From Geosiphon pyriformis (lineage: Eukaryota > Glomeromycota > Glomeromycetes > Archaeosporales > Geosiphonaceae), in NCBI GenBank assembly GCA_016748015.1, contig JAAOMT010000226.1, forward strand, positions 726,604-790,603: a DNA stretch of 64,000 nt, read 5' to 3'. A program made the position numbers and the translations under genes. A model generated the notes under the pieces. The model did not search any database. It was not told where the DNA came from and was given only the letters and a program-made list of their open reading frames with translations. Positions 33,617 through 44,890 of the stretch are shown one piece after another (the stretch's first letter is position 1; each line of letters opens with the position of its first letter).

Positions 33617-36440
33617 TTTTTTGATGAAGGTTTTCCCTCGCATTTTTAAAAGAATTTTTTTTTTGTGGCTTAAGCTTACCGTTATTGTGAATTGAAAATT
33701 TTCAAAAAATGATACACATGATCTAATTTAAGAAACTGATGGTGGATTTTCAATAATTTTATAATTTAATCTTATACATAGATTATAATTAGCTTTCTTA
33801 TTCACAGATTTTGGTCTTGAAAGTCTAAATTCCATTTTTTCATTAATTAATTAAATGCATAAAAATTTTAAGGCTAGACAGTAAATCCAAAGAAAGATAT
33901 AATTAAAATTTATACAAAGAATTTCAAAATGAAAATTCACAAAAAGTGTTTACGCTTACATTGTTCATTAATTAATTTAAACTTCAACTTAAAATTACAA
34001 TTTTTTCTCTTTTAAAATATCATGCTTTTCGTTAAAATAGGAAGAAAGAATAGGTGGTGAGTATTACACTTTGGGTTAATGGATAAAATAATTATTCCAT
34101 AATAATAGTATATATTGTGTATCAGGCTACGTCCAATAAAAATAGAAAAAGATATTTTAATTTTAATCTATGAAAAAATTTCTTGACAATGAAATGAAAA
34201 TCTATTCTTAAAAAGTTATCATACGAGAAACTTTTTTCTATGATGAATTCTTTATTGAAAGTAATAGATTTTTTTTTAGAAAAAAAAAAACTCAGATTCA
34301 ACTCAATTAGATAATCTTTCGATTGGATTGGGTATCAGTATAGAAAAAAAATGGGTAGATAAAAAAAAAGGAATAAATAATAGGTTGGATGGAATTGAGG
34401 GAGTAAACAAAAATATGCATCAGGCTTTTTTGAAGGAAGAAGGTCGGTAACATAGTAAATTTTGGTAATAGTGTTGCCGCAATAACTTTCCCCCATAAAT
34501 GTATTATTGTAACATATAATTGCTAAAATTAGTTTTCAAAACAAATTTTTTTTAGATAGTCCAATTACCCATTGAAAATTAAAAATAAAATAAAATAAAA
34601 TATTGAAATAAAGATTATTAAATAAATCTTATATATTAGTTTAAAAATAAAACAGATTAAGGAGGAATCATTTCAGGTATACCTTAGATTATCTTTAATA
34701 TATTCCAAATTTTCCCAAGATCAAACTTTATTTCTTAATTTAAAGTGAAATTAAATAAATGAAATGAAATGCGTGAGGAAACAATATGAAATACAATCTT
34801 TTATTTTTAATTCAATGATTTCGGAATTTTTAATTCAAAATTAATCCCAAACAATTAATCTACATATCGAAAATGTGATCATATAAATATTAAATTCTCT
34901 AAAGGCATTTAGTTAGAAATTGAGCGCGGTATAACAAACATAATCTAAATCTATTTTTCATTTTAATTTAACATGTACAAAAAAAGAGCATCCATAAGAA
35001 AGCATCAAATCCCTGACTCTATACGCGGTCCCATAAGTCTTTAAGCTTTAACAGAAGACTGGGAGAATCTTTCACAAAACACAATCAACGAAACTAGAAA
35101 AATTTTTTTAAATTTAATTAAAAAAATTCAATCTTATTTCATTGATGAGAACTTCAAAAGAATCTTAAAGGCTGAGACATTTGGGCAGGTTATTCCGAGT
35201 TTTAATGTTTAATTCTCATTTTTAGATGGCTTTCTTTGATTTCACCGCTTTTAGTGATTGATTGATTGATTGATTGATATTCATAGAAAGATTCCTTTGA
35301 TCTTTTCGAAAATATCTTAAAATGCGTGCCAATGATAAACTTTTCCATCGAAAATTGTGAAAGCATACATATATTAAAAATAATTTTTTTTTTCTTTTAA
35401 AGGAAACCCGTAATCAAAAAAAATTTGACCGAAAAAATACCTCGAAACGTGAAACGGCTGATGCCCGCCGTTAAATAAGGCTAAAATTTACCAACATTTC
35501 ACATGGTATGTTCAAAGAGAATTGCAAAATAAATAATAGATTGTTCAACTCCGTCGCTATTCAAATACATGGAAATTATTATTATTATTATTATTAAAAG
35601 TTTCAGTTAAAAAAACATCATATAATAAATTCTATTGATCCCTTTATTCAGATTAATTTGGTTTTTTTATATAAAAATTACATCATCATTTTATAAAATT
35701 TGCTTGTTTATTTGTTTGTTTTTGTTTTCTTCCTATTTTCTATGATACGTATTGATATCTTGATCTCTTAAAAAAAGGTTTTTATTGTATTGTATTATAT
35801 TGTAAAAAAGTAGACGCATTGGAAATCATTCAATCTTCTTTTCTCACGCCAAAACTGGTATATTTATTGGATATCTTTGAAATTGCCTCAATTTAAATAC
35901 ATGTAATTAGTTAATAATAATAACAACTTATAAAAATGTCCTTTTTTAAAATTCTTTCAAAAAAAGGTAAAAAAATTTTATTACTAACAAAATTTATATC
36001 GTAACCTTCTAGTTTTTTAGTAATCGTTCCTTTTTTGAAGAATCAGGTTTTTCCTCCAGTTAAAAAAAGGGTCTAACATTGTAAGATTAGATTACTTCTT
36101 TAATTCAGTTAGTCCTTTTAAAAACGCTGTCGTAAAACTTAACAAAATATTGAATTTCAAGTGAAATGACGAAAAATTATTTTTGGTAAAATCGTGTTAA
36201 AAAAAATGGATCTCACCAATTATGATGAAGACGAAGGGAAAAATTTTGTAGGCAAACTAAAGAAAACAATATCTTTGGTTCTATTGATAGATATTATTCT
36301 TTCAAGGTATGTGTCTATAATAGTTATAAAAAATATACTTATAAAAGAAGTCTTATCTTTTAAAATTCCCAACAATCTCACCATAACTCAAGTTTTCTGA
36401 TTTCTTTCTTAAAAAAAACCGAAATCAGTTTTCTCAAAAA
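33617..36440. other. Intergenic with microsatellites
   Basis: AT-rich 2.8 kb. Contains a GATT repeat (35254-35278) and an ATT repeat (about 35576-35595). A 65-codon frame from ATG 36206 (MDLTNYDEDEGKNF) has no known motif; I do not call it a gene. Confidence 0.5.
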
Positions 36441-37011
36441 ATGGCACCAAAATCATTTTTCGCTTTCTTTATCTCCATCGCTCTGTTTGCATTGACCTCG
36501 ATATCGGCTGCACCAGTTCCAACTGGCTTGAGTAATTGTCATACTGAAGTGGGTGATGTTGGTTGGTAAGTAGTGTGGAAAAATTTTAAAATTTATAATC
36601 CCGAGTAAAATTCAATTTTTAAATTTTGATTCATTTCTAATATTAAATATCAACAACATCAACATCAACAGTGGTAATACTGGACAATCGAACGTAGGAA
36701 ACAACAACGGTGGAAATAATAATGTCGGTGACTATAATGGATATGCAAACACTGGAGTCGATAATGGTAGCAACAATGTTGGTAGCTATAATGGTTCATG
36801 GAATAGTGGTTCAAGTAATGGAAACAATAATATTGGATACTGGAATGGTTCATTAAACGGTGGTAGTGGTAATGGAAACAACAATAGAGGCAATTTTAAT
36901 GGTAAGCTTGTTATAGTTCCCCTTATTTATCTCTTTGAAATTATTCTTACTAAATATTTTTTCTATATTCCTATTTTCCCCAACCCTATAGGAGTAGGGA
37001 ACGGAAATTAA
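36441..37011 (+). CDS. Secreted N-x-G-x-x pentapeptide-repeat protein 3
   Basis: Three exons (36441-36565, 36672-36901, 36992-37011) give 124 residues. Signal peptide (FFAFFISIALFALTSISAAP), linker VPTGLSNCHTEVGDVG, then the second Cys at CGNTGQSNVGNNNG and repeats of the N-x-G-x-x kind (NVGDYNGYANTGVDNG, NIGYWNGSLNGG). The last exon codes only GVGNGN. The first intron splits the Cys codon TG|T; the second is phase 1 in a terminal NG, at the same place as in the genes at 43732 and 32776. The linker CHTEVGxVGC is nearly identical to that of the 43732 gene, so the two are close paralogs. Predicted secreted; role unknown. Confidence 0.87.
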
Positions 37012-38335
37012 TAAATGAGTCTCAAAAATTCATAAGACCAGTTTCCCCCTGATAAAATTAGCATAGACGATCTTCTAACATTGTTTTGCAAACTTTTTTT
37101 TTTCTTCTTTCGATTCTTGACTTTGTGTAACATTTATTTTGAAACCCTTTTTAAAAATTTCCTTAATCCGAAACTGGATTAAATAAAAAAAATCTTTTAA
37201 CAACGATTTTCTCTTGCAAGTTATATCATTTCCAAAAAAAAATTCTCTTTTTGAAAATTGACCCACCCTTTTACTTATTGTTGTATACAAACAAAACAAA
37301 ACAAAACAAAACAAAAAACAAAACTTTAATAAAAAATTTGTGAAACCAGTTTTGACTCTTTGAAAATTTTAAATTTTTTATTGGGACAAATGTTTTGTTT
37401 CTAAACGTAAAAAGCACCTTTACAATTCAAAATATCTCTGATAAATTTGTCGAACGTAGATATTTTATTTCATGATTCTCTACTTCAATTATGAAAGCAC
37501 ACGGAATCTTATTCTCACAAAATAGAGTTTACCAATCACTTGCATAAATATCAAAGATAGTTTCTAAGTTTTCAAAGGAAACCTGAATTTTTTGTAATTT
37601 ATCAAGTTTTTCTTTTCTATCAACTTGAAAATTCCACAGAGTTCAAATTGATAAAAAGATTTTTAGATTTTCAGAAGAAAAGTGTGTAAAATCGATCTTG
37701 AAAAATAATGATTATCTCATAGCCCATCCAGGAACCTGTTGGATGAGAGGCTGATTTTTTAATCAACCAACCAACTTTCTTTTTCATTTTACGTGGCAAA
37801 GTCTGGACTCTTATTTCCAAGATTTCGATGAACAGAAGGAATATACTAATGGCTTAGAGTTAGAACCTCAATCAGAATTTTTTGCACTTTGAAAGAAGTT
37901 GACCAACATTTAGGATTCCAGAGTTCAAAAATCGGCAATAAAAGGTCATAAGAATAGGTGAAATATTTATAAAAAATAAAAATAAAAATAAAAAAAAGAA
38001 AAAGAAAAAGAAAATAAAAATAAAGAGAAACGAATTTCACGTTCAAAACTTTATCCAATTTTTTTTTTCAACAAATGAAATTCACAAAGCTACATAACGG
38101 TCATGAAAAATTAATTAACCTTCTAATAAACTAACCAATTATGACAATCCTACCAACAGTGCCTTATCCTAAAGTGAAATTCTCGCTTCTTTTTTAAAGG
38201 CTTAGTTTGACACAGGTAAGAGATTATACAATAATTTTTCTATAAAAACAAGGCCTCTCGAGTTTTTCCAAGGACACTCAAGCAATTTGTTTATATTCAT
38301 TTGCATTCCATATTTTTTAAACTCGCAACAAAAAA
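37012..38335. other. Intergenic, no gene seen
   Basis: AT-rich spacer with a CAAAA repeat near 37290-37315. A short open stretch near 37785-37890 reads FTWQSLDSYFQDFDEQKEY on the plus strand and might be a gene relic, but nothing confirms it. Confidence 0.45.
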
Positions 38336-38653
38336 ATGTCACGAACCATTTTCACATTTTTCCTTCTTGCTTTCATTGCTCTTGCCGCTTTTTCTTCGGT
38401 CTCTGCGGCTCCATATTTAGTTAAACGTACTTGTTCAGCGGACGCGAACAGTATTGGCTGTGGTAATACCGGTAAAGGCAACATCGGGAATAATAATGCA
38501 GGAAACAATAATATCGGCTTAAATAATGGTTTTGGGAGCACCGGATTCAATAACGGAAATACCAATATTGGCAATAACAATGGTAGGTATAACGCTGGGG
38601 ATAACAATGGAAACAAAAATCTTGGTAACAACAATGGATCCTTTAATGGTTGA
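38336..38653 (+). CDS. Secreted N-x-G-x-x pentapeptide-repeat protein 4
   Basis: Single-exon gene of 105 residues. Signal peptide (TIFTFFLLAFIALAAFSSVS then AAP), a Lys-Arg site (YLVKR), linker TCSADANSIG, then CGNTGKGNIGNNNAGNNNIG and further N-x-G-x-x repeats to the end NNNGSFNG. The two Cys flanking the linker match paralogs 2, 3 and 5. The KR pair just after the signal peptide could be a Kex2-type processing site, which would leave the Cys at the mature N-terminus. It lacks both introns present in paralogs 2, 3 and 5. Function unknown; secretion predicted. The antisense frame (38317-38634) is a shadow of the repeat. Confidence 0.87.
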   Translation: MSRTIFTFFLLAFIALAAFSSVSAAPYLVKRTCSADANSIGCGNTGKGNIGNNNAGNNNIGLNNGFGSTGFNNGNTNIGNNNGRYNAGDNNGNKNLGNNNGSFNG

Positions 38654-40125
38654 AAGGTAAAAGTTTAATAAACCTTTTTCCAAAGAATAATTGGCATCTT
38701 CCGTCTCATGATTAATAACTTACTAATATTATCTAATGAATGTTACATTAAAATATTTTTATTCAAAGAATTAGCCCTAGTTGTTGAATTTTTTCCTTTA
38801 TAAATAAGTAAGATTAATTTAAAGATTATAGCTGATTTAAATTTTCCACGTGTGAATATCCTTTTTACTTCTTTCCCAACATAAGAAATTATTCATATTT
38901 AAAATGAAGATAGTTTTTGAATGATCAACTAAAACATGTAAATAAATTCTCTTTGGTAAATGGTAAAAAAAAAAATAAAGTTTGGAATTTCCCCCATCCT
39001 GAATTGCGTTTAAATCATGTATATCATTCAAAATTTATGCTAACCCAAAAACTAAGATATTTAAGGATATTCTATATAAGGAGAGAAAATTTTTTTTTCA
39101 TAAAATCTAGTAAAAATTATTATAAATTTGACTTCAATAGGTAGGCATTGTACTTTGTAAAATATAAAACCTGAGATAGGAATATATTCTCATATATAGT
39201 TTTCTTTAGGATACTTTTTTAATGAGCCTAGAAAACAGTACATTTTATCGATTAGAACTAAAATTAATATCGATTAGAAGTAAAATTAAAATTGACATTG
39301 ACAAATATTTGAATTTGTACGCATCAAAAATTTAGAAATTTCCCGTTTTTTAGGATAGCTGATAAAAGATTTTAATTAGATAAGGGATTAATAATAACAT
39401 TAAGTATTTTTATTTAATAGCTTATTCAGCTCTGTGGGTATTAGTGATTTAGATTTTTTTTGTTCTTTTATTAGTGCATTAATCATGTTCCAGCTTAATT
39501 TTTTTTCTTTTTTGATAGTGTAAATTTATTTAATAAAGGAGATAATTTTTTTCATAAAAGCCTCTCAAAACGAATCTACCAAAAAGTTTTTTTATTGCTA
39601 ATATTAGAAAGTCTATTTCAGATAGAACATAAAAAGTTGAATATTTTTTTGTAAATAATAAGCAATATTTATTAACTTTGCTCATTTAGAAAACAAATAC
39701 ATTAATTGATTCTATTAAGTAGTGAAGTGTGTTTGTTTGTCTTAGCAAAGGATTATGATCTAAAAATATAAATAAAGATTATGGCATTAAAAAAAGGTTG
39801 AGATTATTTGGATGTTAAAACTGTCCAAGCTTGATTTCATTTTTGGAAAAGTTACCAATCTATCTAACTGACACTTACAAACTATGAAGATTTAGTTCTC
39901 AGAACAGTTATAAAATTCTTGTTATTTGTAATCTAATAAAACATACAAGATTTAAGCAAAAAAATTAATATTTGCATTGATAAAATAATTCTCCAAATCT
40001 CTCTAGACGAAGTTTTTGAAAGCGTAAGGTTAGCATTGCATTATTTTGAAGACAAAATAAAGATTGCTAAAATATTAAAAATTTTATTAAAGCTTTATGG
40101 GTGCAAATATTTTCTTATTATTATA
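38654..40125. other. Intergenic, no gene seen
   Basis: AT-rich spacer up to the TA target site of the Tc1 element. No family motif in any frame. Confidence 0.5.
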
Positions 40126-40127
40126 TA

Positions 40128-41160
40128 CAGGGGGGTATAAAAAGTATTGGACACTTAATATAATATATAAAAAAGGCTATATATAGTAATACCATTATCA
40201 ATTTAAGCCATAATTTTTTTTATAATTACTTATAGTTATAATCTACAAATCAACATAAATCGCGTCCTTGTAAAACACAACAGTGGATCATACGCGTATA
40301 TATAAAATATCAAACATTCTTGTTGTGAAAAAATTTACCGCATCAAATGTGTCTTGGAAAAGAACTTTCTGAATACCAAAAAAGAGGGATTATTTCAGCA
40401 ATAAAGTTAGGACATACAAACAGTGAGATTTCCACGACTATTGGATGTTCACGTTCTTCTGTAATACGTGTATGGAAGTCATACGAACTAAAAAAACTTC
40501 CTAAAAAACGAACGGGCCGACCACAAATTCTTGACAAACGCGCACGTGAACAACTCAAATATTCAATAATGGAGAATAAAGAAACCCGCTGCCAAACTCT
40601 TTCTCAAATACGATTGAATTTTATTAAAGATACCAACAAATCTATTTCTATACAAACTATTCGAATTGGTTTAGCTCAAGAAGGACTTCGCTCGTGCATT
40701 CCTCGTCTCAAGCCATTAATTTCCAAATCAAATAAAGAAAAACATTTACAATGGGCTTGTACTTATGAAAATTGGACAGTAGAANNNNNNNNNNNNNNNN
40801 NNNNCTTACCTCTTCAAATGTTGAATTACTTCCTTGGCCAGCACAAAGTCCTGATATTACTCCAATAGAAAATCTTTGATCATATATTGAAGTTAAAATT
40901 CGTCAATGTAATTCACAACCCTCAAATATTGTACAATTGGAATGGTGGGTTAAGGAAGAATGGGATGCGATACCTGTAAATTACTATCGTAATTTGATCA
41001 AGTCTATGCCATGTCGAGTTCAAGCTATTCTTGAAGCAAATGGGGGTCAAACAAAATACTAACATGTATTTTAATATAATAATAAAAAATTAACGAATTA
41101 TAAGTTAGTTCTTTTATATAACATATTATAAAAGTGTCCAATACTTTTTATACCCCCCTG
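40128..41160 (+). mobile_element. Tc1-like transposon with perfect inverted repeats and an internal assembly gap
   Basis: Flanked by TA (40126-40127 and 41161-41162). The left end caggggggtataaaaagtat and onward to ggacac is repeated in inverted form at the right end, 27 bases without a mismatch. The inside holds a transposase in two parts separated by 20 N at 40785-40804. As drawn it is 1,033 bp, shorter than intact Tc1 elements (about 1.3-1.7 kb), so the N run almost certainly stands for several hundred missing bases. Perfect ends suggest recent movement, and multiple copies may be why the assembly failed there. Confidence 0.95.
40347..41062 (+). pseudogene. Tc1 transposase, interrupted by gap and one stop
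   Basis: The first part (146 residues before the N run) has the helix-turn-helix DNA-binding region: ISTTIGCSRSSVIRVWKSYE, a GRP(Q)-type linker (RTGRPQILD) and the second helical domain, ending WACTYENWTVE just before the expected first catalytic Asp. After the gap LLPWPAQSPDITPIENL carries the third acidic motif and the C-terminus runs to TAA at 41062. The first two catalytic Asp motifs lie in the gap. Directly after IENL the conserved Trp codon TGG is replaced by TGA, a G-to-A change that would stop translation. So this copy is probably inactive even if the gap were filled. Confidence 0.88.
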
Positions 41161-41162
41161 TA

Positions 41163-41926
41163 CATATTGGTTTCTTGCCTGATTATTTCATTTGGAAATA
41201 CTTAGATCACACTGGTATTATTTATGAAATGTTTGTGCCTTTTAAAGGATTATAAGTGTTTTTAAAGTTTTGAGATCACAATTTTCAATGGGTCAAGGTA
41301 ATGTGATTCTCCTGTGTTGGTGTGTATCAAAATTTCTCCTTTTTAAGGTATACTTGCATATTGTTTTATTTGTTTTGTGGAAATTCTGGTTTCATTTCTT
41401 GTATATTGACAGAAATTTTTTTATTTTGTACACATGGAATATAAAAAATGCTCAAGTGATTTGGAAGTTTTTATAAAGAAAACTGTTTTTAATGTTATTT
41501 ATTGGTGATAGTGCAAACTTTTTACAATGCAAAAAATATTTACGCCAAAAAAAGCTGCAGTGATATTTGAAGTGATTTAATACAAAAACTTTAAAAGGAG
41601 AAAGTTCAAAATAGCAATAATTTTTGTAGTTTAGGGAAAATATTATGGGAATTGGTAACAGCAAGAAAATTCATCGAATCCTCTCAAAATTGTTTAATTT
41701 AAAAGTATCTTTATTGATCAGTTTTTTTATTTAATTGATATTAAAAACTTTTATGTAAGCCAGAACTCTCTTTGACTACCAAGTCACTGAAATTATATTC
41801 TCCTGCTTGAGGTAAGAAGCCAAAAAAGGGTAACCAAAATTTATTAATTTCTTAACATTAAAATCAATCAATTCGCTTGAATAAAAATTATAAGAAAAAT
41901 CTCTTCAATATATTAAATTTTAGGCT
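41163..41926. other. Intergenic, no gene seen
   Basis: AT-rich spacer between the Tc1 element and the 3' end of a Myb-like gene. No credible frame. Confidence 0.5.
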
Positions 41927-42475
41927 TCATTCCTCTTTTACACCTTCAGCTTTTATCTTTTCAGTACTTTTCTCCGGAGCTTTCTCCATGCGACGAAGCA
42001 AGGTTAACCATCTACCCCTGCATCCTTGTCGATTCCTAGAAGGGAAATACTGGTTGGCAATCTCAGCCCAATTTACGTCTTTTGCAATGGCGTGAAATAG
42101 GATTTTATCTTCTTCTAACGTCCAAGGTGTAGCCTTTGATCGTTCTTTTATAATTTCTAATCCCTTTTTGGGTGATTGATTCTTAGGCTTTCCAATCAGT
42201 TTGCGTGTTTTTTCTTTGGCTAGTCTTTTACGCTTTTTTGTTGGTGACTTTTCAGGCTGATTAAAAAATTATTAATATTTGGAACAGCAAAGGGAACCCT
42301 CAACTTATTTAATATAAAATATTTTTACCTTGTTTACCCAACTATCTGTTTCGTTGCACTTTTCTATCTTAACCTTGCTGGGTGCAGCCTCGTCTGAGCC
42401 ATAGTTTTCAAATTCCTCTTGACTTTCTGCTTTCTCTTCGACTTCAATATTTCGTCCCTCATCGTTGTATGGCAT
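41927..42475 (-). CDS. Myb/SANT-like DNA-binding protein A
   Basis: Two minus-strand exons (42475-42329 and 42256-41927) give 158 residues. The N-terminus is acidic (VEEKAESQEEFENYGSDEAA). A strongly basic stretch (KSPTKKRKRLAKEKTRK) that could be a nuclear localisation signal follows. The C-terminal domain (about 90-140) is a single Myb/SANT-like repeat: PWTLEEDKILFHAIAKDVNW, EIANQYFPSRNRQGCRGRW. The first Trp, the acidic EED, the hydrophobic core and the RNRQGCRxRW recognition helix match the two related genes at 46197 and 60151. Members of this fold bind DNA, often as regulators or domesticated transposon proteins. Specific target unknown. An AG at 42504 and open frame LRNCRRNL upstream of the ATG leave open an extra 5' exon. 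Confidence 0.82.
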
Positions 42476-43731
42476 TAGATTTCTACGACAATTCCGTAAT
42501 GCTGAAAAAGATATTAGACAGAAAAAATAATTTTTCTAATAATTTTCCTTTTTAATTTTAGTACTAAAGTAGGGTAATTATTTAAACCAAAAACAAAATA
42601 TACTTCCTAATTAAACTTTTTATTTAGCTGACTTTCTTTTAATCGCTCATATCAATCTCTTTGAATAATATTCTGATATTTTGTTGTTTTAGCACTCGAA
42701 ATTATTTTAAAATGGCACTTTTTTATTAAGCAAAATTTTTCTTCGCCATGTTTGATCTATATTTTATAACAGTGAATCCCACTGCGTTAATATTTTGATA
42801 AATTTTATTCTGAAATCAATCAGCCCACGAGATTTTTACATGGGCAACTGTTGATTGCTTTAAAACCTTTAACAAATTAACTCTTTTTTTCTATTTTATC
42901 ACTCTAAGATAAGTTTTAAAAATAATTAGACGAAATTTAGGGGTATGAGATGATAGTTTGTTCATTGAAAATCCCAACCTAAAGTTAAAAGAAACTTTTA
43001 ATTTAACACAACAACAAAATTTTAATTCTTTGTTGTCAATATTTCTTCTTAATAAACCATCTGGTAAAATACAGCCTATTTCGCTGCCTTAATTAAGGAC
43101 TGTAGGAAATTTTTTAACGGCGGTCTTGTTCAGAATTTTAGAAAAGTTCATTATTTCGCTGTTGCTTAGAAAAAAAAATGCGTCCTGATTAGTATACAGT
43201 TAGGCGAAATTCAAATATCAATTATCGATTTTAGAAAAGCTGATTATTTTGTAGAATAATCGTTTTACTAATTATATTTGAGGTCACAATGGACAAGTCT
43301 AGATTTGGTAACAAAAGCCACCCAATTTAATTTCTTGTATTTTCTTCATCGCCACAAAAATTTAGTGGGTAAAATTCTTGATTTGGGCTTGGCGTTAATT
43401 ACTTTTAAAATCATTTTATGGTTAGCACTGCCACAAATTTGGTATTAGAAATGGAGATGGCTATGAAGATTATGGTAGGATTCAATGACGAGCTTTAATA
43501 CAAGATTGGATAAAGCCTGATCATTCAATAAGGATTCTTTGTAAATAACATAAAAGGCATTGTCATAGGTAAGCCTCAATATACATAGCAAAAGTTTCTT
43601 TTAAAAGTGGTATGAGTGAAGCCGTCTTTTCTACTTTTTTTCTATTAACAAACTATTCAAAAATCATAATTCTCTTTCAATTCATCAAGAATTTCCAACA
43701 TTATTCAAAACTTTGATTCATTTTTACAGAA
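42476..43731. other. Intergenic, no gene seen
   Basis: Shared upstream region of the minus-strand Myb-like gene and the plus-strand repeat-protein gene. No motif I can support. Confidence 0.5.
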
Positions 43732-44414
43732 ATGGCCTCAAAATTTTTTTCCTTTGCTTTAATAGCTTCAATGATGTTTGCATTATTAGCTATCGTCTCG
43801 GCAGCACCACTTCCTATTAACAAACGGGGCGAAAAAATCTTTGGAAAATATGATCCCAGTGAATGTCACACAGAGGTTGGCAATGTTGGCTGGTAAATAC
43901 AATTTGACGTAGCATCAGCAGTTTTTATACTCATCTTTTCAACTCACTTCTCATATTTTTCTTTCTCCTAATTAGCGGTAACACAGGAACATGGAACGTC
44001 GGCAATGGCAACGGTGGTAGCAGCAATGTAGGCAGTGATAACGGAGCTGGAAACTCGGGTACTAATAATGGAAACCATAATATCGGTAGTGGAAATGGAT
44101 CTTGGAATGGTGTTGGCAGCAAAGATCCAGCCAGTGGATCAAATAACGGAAATTACAATATTGGAAGCTATAACGGTTCATGGAACGGTTCCAACAATGG
44201 TGGGGTTGCAAATGGTAGCAACAATGGTAATTGGAATTTTGGTAGCTGGAACGGTATGTCAAATAAATTCTAATTATTTACATAAGTGATAGCTAACCAT
44301 ATTCAACAAACTCACTAAATTCTATTTTTCTAATCTTTTTTTTTTCTTATACTATTTATTGCCTCTTATTTCACAGGGTCACTCAATGGTAACAACAACA
44401 GGCCCAAGCCTTAA
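43732..44414 (+). CDS. Secreted N-x-G-x-x pentapeptide-repeat protein 5
   Basis: Three exons (43732-43892, 43976-44253, 44377-44414) give 158 residues. Signal peptide (FFSFALIASMMFALLAIVSA then AP), a Lys-Arg site (PINKR), linker ECHTEVGNVG, then CGNTGTWNVGNGNGG and a body of N-x-G-x-x repeats including NIGSGNGSWNGVGSKDPASG and NIGSYNGSWNGSNNG. The last exon adds GSLNGNNNRPKP. Intron one splits the Cys codon TG|C, intron two is phase 1 in a terminal NG; both positions recur in paralogs 2 and 3. Trp occurs in many NGSWNG and NWNFGSWNG units, unlike paralog 4. Predicted secreted. The overlapping frames at 44035-44289 and 44062-44262 are shadows. Confidence 0.88.
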
Positions 44415-44890
44415 TGACAAAATCAACAGAATTTTCAATGGTTGAATTTAAAAAATATATAGCGGCAAAACACGAATTATAGAATTTCATGTAGCATATT
44501 TCTAGTGTTCATTTTTAAATTTGTAATTTCACATTTCACAATTGGTATCTTATTAATCCTGTTCAAATAAAATTTTCTGATATTATATCATTCCACATGG
44601 ATTTGACAATGTCTCGAAAAACTTTCATTTCAGCTGTAACCTAATTAATCCAAAAACAACGTCTTAAATTATGGATTACCAAAATTTGTAAAATTCTGAG
44701 TTACCAATCAGCCCCAGAAAGTCCACAAGTAGTTTAAGCCATTATTTTCTGACTTTTATGACCAAATTTTCTTAGTAAATTTTTAAGTTTCATGCTCAAT
44801 AAAAGTAGTAACTAGTTCTATTTTAACTTTATCTCTTTCCATGTAACTGTTCCCGCAATATCCCCTTTTTCCCGAACTAAACTCTCAAGA
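44415..44890. other. Intergenic, no gene seen
   Basis: AT-rich 3' flank of repeat-protein gene 5. Confidence 0.45.

Noticed and set aside
36206-36400. Small plus frame MDLTNYDEDEGKNFVGKLKK
   Set aside because: Only 65 codons, no signal peptide or homology, and located in the immediate promoter of repeat protein 3.
38317-38634. 105-codon antisense frame rich in Leu and Pro
   Set aside because: It is the mirror of the Asn/Gly repeat codons of repeat protein 4; the same artefact appears opposite or beside the other repeat genes (13480-13806, 43931-44122, 44062-44262).
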